A DNA stretch of 64,000 bases from Streptomyces phaeolivaceus. GTDB lineage: Bacteria; Actinomycetota; Actinomycetes; Streptomycetales; Streptomycetaceae. Within the stretch, counting starts at the first letter, position 1. Every line of letters begins with the position of its first letter. The stretch is taken from positions 6,448,001 through 6,512,000 of the forward strand of contig NZ_CP045096.1 of the NCBI RefSeq assembly GCF_009184865.1. The letters run 5' to 3'. A model generated the notes under the pieces. The model made no database searches, was not told the DNA's origin, and saw only the letters and a list, made by a program, of their open reading frames with translations. Made by a program: the position numbers and the translations under genes. This document shows positions 7,162 through 15,085 of the stretch, one piece after another.

Positions 7162-9030
7162 ATGACGGCCTACTGCCCGCACTGCGGAACACCGGGACCC
7201 GACGAGGCGCGCTTCTGCATGAAGTGCGGACGGGAACGCCCACCGGTCCCACCGACGGCCCCACCGGCCCCACCGGCCCCGCCATCGGCCTCTCCACCGG
7301 CCATCCCAACGCCGGTTCCACCGGCCCCACCGGGCGCGCCGCCCCTCGGCCCGCCGCCGCCCCCTCCCGAGTACGCGCCCCTCCCCGCCCGGCCCTCACC
7401 CGTCGGCGCCTTCCTCGGCCGGGCCTTCCGGGGCGACTGGGGCGGTTCCGCCCTGGCCGCGCTCTGGCCGGTCGGGCTGCTCCTCGTCGCCGCCCTCGCC
7501 CTGGCCGTCCCTTCGTACGGCCAGGGCACCCAGGACGAGGAGGACTTCGTGGGCTTCGCCGACCGGCTGGGCCTCGCCCTCGCCGGTCTCCTCCAGGGTC
7601 TCGGCGGCGGCTTCACGGCCTCCGAGTCCGGCGGCGGCGACTACACGGGCGACTTCCAGTCCGCCGAGGGCGCCGTCACCCTGACCCTGGTCCCGCTCGC
7701 GGTGACGCTGCTGTTCATCGGGGCGCTCTGCATCGGCGTACGACAGCTCCGTACGCGCCTGGTGACACGCGGGGCGTACGGCGGTGGGGCGTACGGCGGG
7801 GCGTACGGCGGGGCGTATGGCGGGGCGTATGGCGGTGGGGCGTACGCCGGTGCCGGTCGGCCGGGCGCGGGGCCCGTCGGCAGCCGTACCGCCGGGCTCG
7901 AAGCGGCCGTGCGGGTCACGCTGCTGGTGACGGCGGCCGTACTGCTGCTCGGGCTGTTCGCCCAGCCCGAGATCGCGTTCGTCGAGGTCTCGACGTCCCC
8001 TTGGCGCGCCGCACTGGGCGCCCTGCTGCTCACCGCCGCCGTCTCGGCCGGGCTGCTGCAACGCGACGACCTGGCCGCCTGGCCGGCCGCCCGCCCCGGC
8101 CCCCGGGCCCTGTTCCGGGCGACCGGGACGGCCGTGATCGCCATGGCGATCGTCCTCGCCCTCTGCTCGCTCGTCACCTTCGTCGTACTCGCGGCGAACG
8201 ACGAATGGCGGTCCGAATGGGAGGAGGAACTCAACCCGCTCCTCCTGGTCCTGCTCGTCCTGCCCAACCTCGCCGTCAACCTCCTCGGCCTCTCCTGGGG
8301 CGCGTCCGTCACGGGTGAGGCGGGCCGCACCCGGTACGGCGACGACTCGTCGTTCGGCGGCGGCTCGTCCGACGGCTACGGGCTCGTCGAGTCCGGCCCG
8401 TACGGCGGCTACGAGAGCGAGTCGTTCGGGCTCTCCGAGCTGGGCGACGCCGTCAACTCCTGGGCGGTCGTGGGCGTGCTGGCACTCGGCGCGGTCTGCG
8501 CCCTGATCCTCGGCGTCCTCGCGGCCCGCCGCTCCTCGGGCCGCGGCGAGCAACTCCTCGCCGCAGGTGTCTTCTTCGGCCTCTTCCTCCTCCTCACCGG
8601 CGTCAGCGGCTTCGGCATGGAGGCCTCCGGATCCGCCACGACCGACTTCACCAGCGAGTTCTCGGCCGCGGGCCAGGTGGACGTCGGCCTCGACCTCCCC
8701 GAGGCGCTCCTCTTCGGCCTCCTCTGGATCCTCGGCGCCACCTTCCTCGCGCCCTATCTGGTCCGGATGACCGGAGGGCGTACGGCGGTGATCGCCCCGC
8801 CGATCCCACCGGTCCCACCGATGCCGTCGACCCCGTCGACCCCGCCTATGTCATCGCTCCCGATCCCGGCGCCGTACGAGCCTCCGCTCGTCGAGCTGGG
8901 CCACCACCAGGTGCCGCCCGGCCCGCCCGCCGAGCCCCGCAGCCGCACGCTCCTCTGGGGCCTCACCATCGCGGCGGCCTTCGCGATCGGCGGGGGAGGG
9001 GCGGCAGCGGTCCTGCTCTGGCAGAAGTAG
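7162..9030 (+). CDS. Zinc-ribbon, Pro-rich multi-spanning membrane protein of unknown function
   Basis: A 622-residue protein. Residues 1-25 form a zinc ribbon (CPHCGTPGPDEARFCMKCG, CxxC-x11-CxxC). Residues 30-75 are almost pure Pro/Ala. The rest holds about eight or nine hydrophobic segments separated by soluble loops, including a Gly-Tyr repeat (GGAYGG, about 7780-7850). A further Pro/Ser-rich linker and one last helix sit at the C-terminus. ATG 7162 places the zinc ribbon at the extreme N-terminus; upstream in-frame TTG/ATG codons would only add unrelated residues. I do not recognise a catalytic domain. The layout suggests a membrane sensor or scaffold with a cytosolic ribbon. It ends against the heptamer array and is convergent with the PASTA gene. 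Confidence 0.85.
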   Translation: MTAYCPHCGTPGPDEARFCMKCGRERPPVPPTAPPAPPAPPSASPPAIPTPVPPAPPGAPPLGPPPPPPEYAPLPARPSPVGAFLGRAFRGDWGGSALAALWPVGLLLVAALALAVPSYGQGTQDEEDFVGFADRLGLALAGLLQGLGGGFTASESGGGDYTGDFQSAEGAVTLTLVPLAVTLLFIGALCIGVRQLRTRLVTRGAYGGGAYGGAYGGAYGGAYGGGAYAGAGRPGAGPVGSRTAGLEAAVRVTLLVTAAVLLLGLFAQPEIAFVEVSTSPWRAALGALLLTAAVSAGLLQRDDLAAWPAARPGPRALFRATGTAVIAMAIVLALCSLVTFVVLAANDEWRSEWEEELNPLLLVLLVLPNLAVNLLGLSWGASVTGEAGRTRYGDDSSFGGGSSDGYGLVESGPYGGYESESFGLSELGDAVNSWAVVGVLALGAVCALILGVLAARRSSGRGEQLLAAGVFFGLFLLLTGVSGFGMEASGSATTDFTSEFSAAGQVDVGLDLPEALLFGLLWILGATFLAPYLVRMTGGRTAVIAPPIPPVPPMPSTPSTPPMSSLPIPAPYEPPLVELGHHQVPPGPPAEPRSRTLLWGLTIAAAFAIGGGGAAAVLLWQK

Positions 9031-9059
9031 GGGGGCGGGGCGAGTGCCGCGTCACTTGG

Positions 9060-9206
9060 CCTCGCGCCTCGCGCCTCGCGCCTCGCGCCTCGCGCCTCGC
9101 GCCTCGCGCCTCGCGCCTCGCGCCTCGCGCCTCGCGCCTCGCGCCTCGCGCCTCGCGCCTCGCGCCTCGCGCCTCGCGCCTCGCGCCTCGCGCCTCGCGC
9201 CTCGCG
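9060..9206. repeat. Perfect heptanucleotide array, 21 copies of CCTCGCG
   Basis: 147 bp equal exactly 21 uninterrupted copies of the 7-bp unit. The array fills the gap between two convergent genes and directly abuts the TAG of the PASTA gene (9207-9209). It is free of stop codons in several frames on both strands, so the Arg/Glu/Ala-rich open frames through it are artefacts of the repeat. Perfect identity points to recent slippage expansion. Confidence 0.95.
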
Positions 9207-9530
9207 CTACCGAACCACCGCGAACGGATCCCCCGGCTCGTCCAGCGCCCTCCGCAATCCGGGCGGAGGGCCCCCGCGCCGGGGCTCCCGCACACCCCCG
9301 CCGTCGTCCCCCGACTCGAACCACACGGTGACGGCGGCCCCGCGCGGCACCTTCACGCCCGGCGGCGGGTACTGGCGTACGACGTAGTCCACGACGGTGA
9401 GCGGGAAGTCGGGCCGGTCGGGCGAGACGAGGGTGACCCCGTCCGCCTCGGCCGTCTCGCGCGCGTCCACGGACATCAGGCCGACGAACCGTGGCACACG
9501 CACTTCGAATGACTTGGGTGTTATACGCAC
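9207..9530 (-). CDS. PASTA-domain small protein
   Basis: A 107-residue protein with a single PASTA module: VPRFVGLMSVDARETAEADG, then VTLVSPDRPDFPLTVVDYVV, then PPPGVKVPRGAAVTVWF. It ends in a charged Gly/Pro/Arg tail. PASTA modules bind peptidoglycan fragments or beta-lactams in kinases and penicillin-binding proteins, but this one has no membrane helix or signal peptide and no kinase or transpeptidase partner nearby, so its role is unknown. The start shown is GTG at 9530; a later GTG within EVRVPRF would give a slightly shorter product. The stop is directly followed by the heptamer array. Confidence 0.75.
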   Translation of the reverse strand: MRITPKSFEVRVPRFVGLMSVDARETAEADGVTLVSPDRPDFPLTVVDYVVRQYPPPGVKVPRGAAVTVWFESGDDGGGVREPRRGGPPPGLRRALDEPGDPFAVVR

Positions 9531-9658
9531 AGATGTTCACCCCCAGCGGTACCGGCAGGGTAACCGCCGAGCGACCCCGGCCGGAAGCACTGCGTGGCAA
9601 TCTGCGCCAAATCGCTACCGTGGGTGACGAGTTGTCGAAATCTCGAACATCCGATCCC

Positions 9659-10165
9659 TCACAGGGTCAGGCGGTAGCAGTGCCCGAGCTGTTGTGTGAC
9701 GGGTGTCGTGTACGTCTCCGCCAGTTCCATGCCCAGCCGTCGTGTCACGGCGATGGACCGCTCGTTGCGGGCGTTGACCATCGCGACGACGCTGCCGACG
9801 CCGGCCTCCCGCACCCGCTCCAGGGTCTGCGCCGCGGCGGCGGTCACGTATCCCTTGCCCCAGTGGTCGCGGCTGAGCCGCCAGCCGATCTCGATCTCGC
9901 CCGTCGGACCCCACTCCCGGGGCCACGGCTGCGCGCCGGTGAATCCGATGGCCCGGCCCTCCTCGTCGAGGATCGTCCACAGGCAGAACCCGTGCTCGGC
10001 GTCGTGGCGGCGCTGGCGCGCGGTGAGCTCCTCGTAGACGGACAGCTCGGCGGGCCGGCCGCCGTGGAACTCCATGACGTCGGGATCGTCGAAGATCCGG
10101 TGCCAGGCGAAGGCGTCCTCGTCGGTGGGGACGCGCAGCCGTACGTCGGGCAGAGCTCTGTTCAC
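9659..10165 (-). CDS. GNAT-family N-acetyltransferase (RimJ/RimL type)
   Basis: A 168-residue acetyltransferase of the GCN5 fold that transfers acetyl from acetyl-CoA to an amine. The pattern is RimJ/RimL-like: VRLRVPTDEDAFAWHRIFDD at the start, IGFTGAQPWP, EIEIGWRLSRDHWGKGYVTAAA (strand 4 and the acetyl-CoA loop) and VNARNERSIAVTRRLGM (the N-x-x-S motif helix). The substrate cannot be told from sequence. It is divergent from the geranylgeranyl-reductase family gene, with about 170 bp for both promoters. ATG start at 10165. Confidence 0.88.
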   Translation of the reverse strand: MNRALPDVRLRVPTDEDAFAWHRIFDDPDVMEFHGGRPAELSVYEELTARQRRHDAEHGFCLWTILDEEGRAIGFTGAQPWPREWGPTGEIEIGWRLSRDHWGKGYVTAAAAQTLERVREAGVGSVVAMVNARNERSIAVTRRLGMELAETYTTPVTQQLGHCYRLTL

Positions 10166-10335
10166 AGGGGCAGCCCTTCAGCCGAAGATCGGTACCGCTG
10201 AATAGACTGCCCATGTCCGACGCCTGTCGGCACACGTTTTCTGGCTCTTCTGGCTCCTCCGGTTCCGGTGCTCCCGTTTCCGGTCGGCCGGTGAACCTTC
10301 GCTCCGATCCTTCTACTTCTTGGGGAGAACCCGTC

Positions 10336-11628
10336 GTGACCGAGCCCCAGCCCCTTACCGAACACACCGCCGATGTGATCGTCGTCGGGGCCGGGCCAGC
10401 CGGTTCCACCACCGCGTACTACCTGGCCAAGGCCGGACTGGACGTGCTGCTCCTGGAGAAGACCAGCTTCCCGAGGGAGAAGGTCTGCGGCGACGGCCTC
10501 ACGCCCCGCGCCACCAAACAGCTGGTGTCGATGGGCATCGACATCTCCGAGGAGGCCGGCTGGCTCCGCAACAAGGGGCTCCGGATCATCGGCGGCGGCG
10601 TCCGCCTCCAGCTCGACTGGCCGGATCTCGCCGCCTACCCGAACTACGGACTCGTCCGCAAGCGCGACGACTTCGACGAGCAGCTCGCCCGCCAGGCCCA
10701 GAAGGCGGGCGCCCGGCTGTACGAGCGCTGCAACGTGGGCGCGCCGATCATCGACGACCGCACCGGCCGGATCACCGGTGTGCACGCCAAGCTCGGCGAC
10801 GAGAAGCGGGAAGTCACCTTCCACGCCCCGCTGGTGGTGGCGGCCGACGGCAACTCCACCCGGCTCTCCCTCGCGATGGGCCTGCACCGCCGCGAGGACC
10901 GTCCGATGGGCGTCGCCGTCCGTACGTACTTCACCTCCCCGCGCCACGACGACGACTACCTGGAGTCCTGGCTGGAACTGTGGGACAAGCGCGGCCCCGG
11001 CGAGGACCGGCTGCTCCCCGGCTACGGCTGGATCTTCGGCATGGGCGACGGCACGTCCAACGTCGGTCTGGGCGTCCTCAACACCACCGCCGCGTTCAAG
11101 GAGCTGGACTGGCGCGACGTCCTGAAGGCCTGGTGCGCGTCCATGCCGGAGGAGTGGGGCTACACCCCCGAGAACATGACGGGCCCCATCCGCGGCGCCG
11201 CCCTCCCGATGGCGTTCAACCGCCAACCCCACTACACCAAGGGCCTGCTGCTGGTCGGCGACGCCGGCGGGATGGTGAACCCGTTCAACGGTGAGGGCAT
11301 CGCCTACGCCATGGAGTCCGGGCAGATCGCGGCCGACGTCATCGTCCAGGCCCACGCCCGCGCCACCCCCGGACAGCGCGAACTCGCCCTGCAGCGCTAC
11401 CCGCAGGTCCTCAAGGACACCTTCGGCGGCTATTACACGATGGGCCGCGCGTTCGTGAAGCTCATCGGCAACCCGAAGATCATGAAGCTCGCCACGCAGC
11501 GGGGCCTGACCCACCCGATGCTGATGAAGTTCACGCTGAAGATGCTGGCCAACCTCACCGACCCGACCGGCGGCGACGCGATGGACCGCATCATCAACGG
11601 CCTGAGCAAGGTGGCCCCGAAGGCGTGA
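10336..11628 (+). CDS. Geranylgeranyl-reductase family FAD flavoprotein, candidate menaquinone side-chain reductase
   Basis: A 430-residue FAD enzyme with DVIVVGAGPAGSTTAYYLAKAG (Rossmann GxGxxG), EKTSFPREKVCGDGLTPRA (family CGDG motif) and GDAGGMVNPFNGEGIAYAMESG (the FAD-binding GD motif). This family reduces double bonds of isoprenoid chains. In actinobacteria, MenJ-type members saturate one isoprene unit of menaquinone. Its place between menG and nuoA-N supports that role, but archaeal-type lipid or chlorophyll-chain substrates cannot be excluded from sequence alone. GTG 10336 is chosen because TTGGGGAGAA provides a ribosome site and the product begins just before the Rossmann fold; an upstream in-frame ATG (10213) adds a Ser/Gly-rich leader. 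Confidence 0.88.
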   Translation: MTEPQPLTEHTADVIVVGAGPAGSTTAYYLAKAGLDVLLLEKTSFPREKVCGDGLTPRATKQLVSMGIDISEEAGWLRNKGLRIIGGGVRLQLDWPDLAAYPNYGLVRKRDDFDEQLARQAQKAGARLYERCNVGAPIIDDRTGRITGVHAKLGDEKREVTFHAPLVVAADGNSTRLSLAMGLHRREDRPMGVAVRTYFTSPRHDDDYLESWLELWDKRGPGEDRLLPGYGWIFGMGDGTSNVGLGVLNTTAAFKELDWRDVLKAWCASMPEEWGYTPENMTGPIRGAALPMAFNRQPHYTKGLLLVGDAGGMVNPFNGEGIAYAMESGQIAADVIVQAHARATPGQRELALQRYPQVLKDTFGGYYTMGRAFVKLIGNPKIMKLATQRGLTHPMLMKFTLKMLANLTDPTGGDAMDRIINGLSKVAPKA

Positions 11629-11838
11629 CCCGGGCACGGCCGGCCGTGGGGGTCCCCGCGGCCGGAACCCTGGAAGGCCGCTGAGGGGCCCGGCGTCGCC
11701 TCGACCCGTGGAACACCTTCGGCGTGGGGCGGGAGCGCCCTGTGGGGCCGCTGTGGCCCTTCCTGAGGGCAGCCCGAGGGCCGCTGTCCCCCTATGGGGA
11801 GAGCGGCCCTTCGAAAACGCCTTGGGCGACCGGGTCGG

Positions 11839-12642
11839 TCAGAGGACGCGCACCGCACCCGTCGCCGGGTAGTCGGAGAGGTCCTGGATCACGACGCCCT
11901 TGGAGGGGTTCGCCGCGTCGAGGTACTGGTCGTTCCCGATGTAGACGCCCACGTGGTACGCGGAGCCCTTCGCGCCCCAGTACAGGATGTCGCCGACCTG
12001 AAGGTTGGACAGCGAGACCTCGGTGCCGACCGTCGACTGGTCCTGGGAGACCCGGGGAAGGTCCACGCCGACCTGCTTGAACGCGGCCCGGACGAGCGAG
12101 GAGCAGTCCCACGCGTCGGGGCCGGTGGCACCCATGATGTACGCGTCGCCGACCTGCGCCTCGAGGAAGCCGATGACCTCACCGACGCTGCCGGTGGCCG
12201 GCGTCGTCGTGGTGCTCGTCGAGCCGGACGTGGACGTGAGGGTGGTCCGCTCACTGTCGCGCGCGGCACGCTCGGCCTCGGCCTTGCGCTCGGCCTCGGC
12301 GGCGGCCTTCTTGCGGGCCTCCTCCTTCTTGGCCTTGGCCAGGTCCTTCTCGGCCTGCTTGGCCGCCTGTTCGGCGGCCGTCTCGCGCTCGGCCTGCAAC
12401 TGGTAGTCGGCCGCCATCGCCTGCGTGGCGTCCGCGGACTGCGCGGCCTGCGTGGCCAGGTCGGCCGTGAGGGTGGGCGGTTCGAGCGTCTGCGTCACCG
12501 GCTCCGCGGCGAAGGCCGACGTCGAGGCGCCGGCCACTGCCACGGTGCTGAGAACACCACCGGCGACTCCGGCGCGCATCGCGATCGAGGACGCGTTGCG
12601 GCGGGGTTTCCGGTGGCTGCGTATGTGAGCGGTGTGGGACAT
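11839..12642 (-). CDS. Secreted NlpC/P60 (C40) cell-wall hydrolase
   Basis: Residues 1-45 are a long basic signal peptide (SHRKPRRN then a hydrophobic run ending STSAFAAEP). A long Ala/Glu/Lys-rich coiled coil follows (about 60-150), then a Ser/Thr linker and an NlpC/P60 domain. Catalytic Cys is in WDCSSLV and His in YHVGVYIG, so the enzyme should cut D-gamma-glutamyl-meso-DAP bonds in peptidoglycan. ATG 12642 is chosen because the basic signal peptide follows at once; an ATG at 12669 (after GAAGG) would add nine residues and cannot be excluded. It is divergent from nuoA across a 746-bp gap. I looked for a c-di-AMP riboswitch in its leader and found no such motif. Confidence 0.9.
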   Translation of the reverse strand: MSHTAHIRSHRKPRRNASSIAMRAGVAGGVLSTVAVAGASTSAFAAEPVTQTLEPPTLTADLATQAAQSADATQAMAADYQLQAERETAAEQAAKQAEKDLAKAKKEEARKKAAAEAERKAEAERAARDSERTTLTSTSGSTSTTTTPATGSVGEVIGFLEAQVGDAYIMGATGPDAWDCSSLVRAAFKQVGVDLPRVSQDQSTVGTEVSLSNLQVGDILYWGAKGSAYHVGVYIGNDQYLDAANPSKGVVIQDLSDYPATGAVRVL

Positions 12643-13180
12643 GGGAACAAGCGGTACCAGCGACTCCTCCATACCTTCAAGAAACGTGTGCTGCGCCACA
12701 GTTGTTCAACGGAGGCGCCAAATTCCCTGCGCGTCACTCTTTATTGACGCCGTAACGGGCATAGCGGACACGATCGAACAGGCCTTTGATCATGCGCTTT
12801 CGTGATTACGCCCGAATTGCCCTGTGCTTACCATCGATCGCAGCGAGTGGCCAAGGCCCGTTGATTTGATCTCGCTCCGATGTGGCGCAGGTCACGGAAC
12901 GGTCACCCGTGCCCGCCGCGTCCCGCGCGGGAGTGGTCGCCCTCGGTGCTCGTGAACGCGTGCACACGTCCACATTCGTGCCGGACCTCCCTCCGGGGTG
13001 TGAGCGCCGCGCTCTACCAAGCGGCCCCGTCCAGCACCAATTTGCATGCAGCGGAATCCTCTTGATATAGAGACGCCCTACGTGACCAGCGGTAACGCAT
13101 GAAAATGTCACTTCTGGTGATCAGTCTGGCGCTTCGCGTATGAAGATCGACGCTCATCCGACTTCATGATCCATCGTCAG

Positions 13181-13227
13181 GTGGTGGAGATCACAAACTC
13201 GGTGCCGCACCCCGTGTCGCAGATCAC
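13181..13227. promoter_or_regulatory. Two GTG-N6-ATCAC sites 33 bp apart upstream of nuoA
   Basis: gtggtggagatcac at 13181-13194 and gtgtcgcagatcac at 13214-13227 share GTG-N6-ATCAC with identical 3' halves (AGATCAC). Their starts are 33 bp apart, about three helical turns. The pattern resembles a Crp/Fnr-type site (Streptomyces Crp prefers GTG-N6-GNCAC) with one deviating base. The second site overlaps the likely -35 area. Confidence 0.45.
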
Positions 13228-13261
13228 AGACCGGCAGGCATAGGATGCGGGGCAGTTGGGC

Positions 13262-13279
13262 TTGTGACCTGCTTCACAT
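13262..13279. promoter_or_regulatory. Rex-like operator upstream of nuoA
   Basis: ttgtgacctgcttcacat matches the Rex consensus TTGTGAA-N4-TTCACAA at all but two positions. Rex is the NADH/NAD+ sensing repressor, and nuo is a reported Rex target in Streptomyces. The site lies about 110 bp before the nuoA start and just downstream of a possible -10 (TAGGAT, 13241), where a repressor would block transcription. It also fits TGTGA-N6-TCACA, so a Crp-type protein is an alternative. Confidence 0.65.
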
Positions 13280-13388
13280 GTTCGCGATCTTCGTCGGGAC
13301 GGGCGGAGTTCGTGGGACCGGTGGGGCGGGAGAGCAGGGCCCACGCCATCCGCCAGCAGTCAGTGCCGACTGAGAGGAGCGAGGAGCG

Positions 13389-13748
13389 GTGAACGCTTAT
13401 GCGCCCATCCTCGTACTGGGAGCCCTCGGGGCAGGCTTTGCGATCTTCTCCGTGGTCATGGCCACGCTGATCGGCCCGAAGCGCTACAACCGGGCGAAGC
13501 TAGAGGCCTACGAGTGCGGGATCGAGCCCACCCCCACGCCGGCCGGCGGCGGGCGTTTCCCCATCAAGTACTACCTGACGGCGATGCTCTTCATCGTCTT
13601 CGACATCGAGATCGTCTTCCTCTACCCCTGGGCCGTCACCTTCGACGCCCTGGGTGTTTTCGGGCTCGTGGAGATGCTGCTCTTCGTGCTCACCGTCTTC
13701 GTCGCCTACGCGTACGTCTGGCGTCGCGGCGGCCTGGAATGGGACTGA
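13389..13748 (+). CDS. nuoA: NADH-quinone oxidoreductase subunit A
   Basis: First gene of the complex I operon. The 119-residue protein has three membrane helices (near 5-30, 60-82 and 88-110) and the conserved loop YECGIEPTPTPAG...RFPIKYYLTAMLFIVFDIE. The Cys in YECG and the acidic FDIE helix are typical of NuoA at the quinone-chamber/membrane-arm junction. GTG start, preceded by GAGAGGAGCGAGGAGCG. nuoB starts 16 bp after its stop. Expression is probably set by the Rex-like and GTG-N6-ATCAC sites upstream. Confidence 0.96.
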   Translation: MNAYAPILVLGALGAGFAIFSVVMATLIGPKRYNRAKLEAYECGIEPTPTPAGGGRFPIKYYLTAMLFIVFDIEIVFLYPWAVTFDALGVFGLVEMLLFVLTVFVAYAYVWRRGGLEWD

Positions 13749-13763
13749 GGGGCCTCTAAGACC

Positions 13764-14318
13764 ATGGGACTCGAAGAAAAACTGCCGAGCGGTTTCCTGC
13801 TGACCACCGTCGAGCAGGCCGCGGGCTGGGTACGCAAGGCATCCGTCTTCCCCGCCACCTTCGGCCTCGCCTGTTGTGCCATCGAGATGATGACCACGGG
13901 CGCGGGGCGCTACGACCTGGCGCGCTTCGGTATGGAGGTGTTCCGGGGCTCGCCGCGTCAGGCGGACCTGATGATCGTCGCCGGCCGGGTCAGCCAGAAG
14001 ATGGCGCCGGTGCTGCGGCAGGTCTACGACCAGATGCCGAATCCCAAGTGGGTGATCTCCATGGGGGTGTGCGCGTCGTCCGGCGGCATGTTCAACAACT
14101 ACGCGATCGTCCAGGGCGTCGACCACATCGTCCCCGTCGACATCTATCTCCCGGGCTGCCCGCCACGGCCCGAGATGCTGATGGACGCGATCCTCAAGCT
14201 CCACCAGAAGATCCAGACGTCCAAGCTCGGCGTGAACGCCGAGGAGGCGGCCCGCGAGGCGGAGGAAGCGGCGCTCAAGGCGCTCCCCCTCATCGAGATG
14301 AAGGGGCTGCTGCGATGA
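13764..14318 (+). CDS. nuoB: NADH-quinone oxidoreductase subunit B
   Basis: A 184-residue peripheral-arm subunit that holds the terminal [4Fe-4S] cluster N2, the direct electron donor to menaquinone. Cluster ligands are visible: the tandem Cys pair in LACCAIEM (residues 37-38), the Cys in [10 protein letters not shown] and the Cys in LPGCPPRPE. The C-terminal 30 residues are an Ala/Glu-rich helix ([14 protein letters not shown]), slightly longer than in many bacteria. The stop overlaps the nuoC start (ATGA), indicating translational coupling. Confidence 0.97.
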   Translation: MGLEEKLPSGFLLTTVEQAAGWVRKASVFPATFGLACCAIEMMTTGAGRYDLARFGMEVFRGSPRQADLMIVAGRVSQKMAPVLRQVYDQMPNPKWVISMGVCASSGGMFNNYAIVQGVDHIVPVDIYLPGCPPRPEMLMDAILKLHQKIQTSKLGVNAEEAAREAEEAALKALPLIEMKGLLR

Positions 14319-15085
14319 GCGACGCGAACGGCAAGAACGCCTCCGGCGACCCGGGCGGCTCGAACGGGGTGAACCCCGAGAAGGACCTCGCCGCCTCCAA
14401 CCTCCCCGGCCAGCGCGGCGACGGCGGTGAGGAGATCCGTGTCCAGCGCGGCATGTTCGGCGCGAACAACGGCGGCGACACCTCCGGCTACGGCGGCCTG
14501 GTCCGCTCCATCCGCCTCCCCGGTGCGGCGAACCGCCCCTACGGCGGCTGGTTCGACGAGGTCGCCGACGAACTGGAGGGCGCCCTGGAGGAACAGGGCC
14601 TCGTCCCCGAGAACGTGATCGACAAGACGGTCGTCGACCGCGACGAGATCACCTTCCATATCGAGCGCGAGTATCTGCCGCGCGTCGCCCGGACCCTCCG
14701 CGACGACCCGGCCCTCCGCTTCGAACTGTGCACCGGCGTCTCCGGCGTCCACTACCCCGGCGACAAGGGCCGCGAGCTGCACGCCGTCTACCACCTGCGC
14801 TCGATCACCCACAACCGGCTGATCCGCCTGGAGGTCTCCGCCCCCGACGCCGACCCGCACATCCCGTCGCTCGTCCCGGTCTACCCGACCAACGACTGGC
14901 ACGAGCGCGAGACGTACGACTTCTTCGGCATCGTCTTCGACGGCCACCCCGCGCTGACGCGGATCATGATGCCGGACGACTGGCAGGGCTTCCCGCAGCG
15001 CAAGGACTACCCCCTCGGCGGCATCCCCGTCGAGTACAAGGGCGCCCAGATCCCGGCTCCGGACCAGCGGAGGTCGTACTCATGA
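14315..15085 (+). CDS. nuoC: NADH-quinone oxidoreductase subunit C
   Basis: A 256-residue peripheral-arm subunit equivalent to the 30-kDa protein. The first ~60 residues are a Gly/Asn/Ser-rich, probably disordered extension. The conserved domain follows and ends with the family signature [21 protein letters not shown] and [11 protein letters not shown] 14315 is taken because it overlaps the nuoB stop (ATGA); the frame is open further upstream but only as an overlap with nuoB. NuoC and NuoD are separate genes here, unlike the fused nuoCD of enterobacteria. Confidence 0.96.
   Translation: MSDANGKNASGDPGGSNGVNPEKDLAASNLPGQRGDGGEEIRVQRGMFGANNGGDTSGYGGLVRSIRLPGAANRPYGGWFDEVADELEGALEEQGLVPENVIDKTVVDRDEITFHIEREYLPRVARTLRDDPALRFELCTGVSGVHYPGDKGRELHAVYHLRSITHNRLIRLEVSAPDADPHIPSLVPVYPTNDWHERETYDFFGIVFDGHPALTRIMMPDDWQGFPQRKDYPLGGIPVEYKGAQIPAPDQRRSYS

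Larger units (their letters stand above)
12643..13388. other. 746-bp divergent regulatory region between NlpC/P60 gene and nuoA
   Basis: No convincing gene. It is AT-richer than its surroundings around 12700-12880 and 13030-13200. Features seen: a direct GGTCACGGAACGGTCAC repeat at about 12891-12907, paired GTG-N6-ATCAC sites (13181-13227), a possible -10 TAGGAT at 13241-13246, and a Rex-like operator at 13262-13279. The nuoA ribosome site GAGAGGAGCGAGGAG ends just before its GTG start. Confidence 0.7.

Noticed and set aside
9060..9206. CRISPR array
   Set aside because: Units are 7 bp without spacers; no cas genes are present anywhere in the window.
9044..9600. Arg/Glu/Ala- and Leu/Ala/Pro/Arg-rich open frames through 9060-9206
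   Set aside because: They are generated by the stop-free heptamer array in several frames and have no independent coding evidence.
12643..12900. c-di-AMP riboswitch upstream of the NlpC/P60 gene
   Set aside because: Such genes often have one in Streptomyces, but the conserved GACAGCT-ACCTCG block and the GGGGGAC core are absent here.
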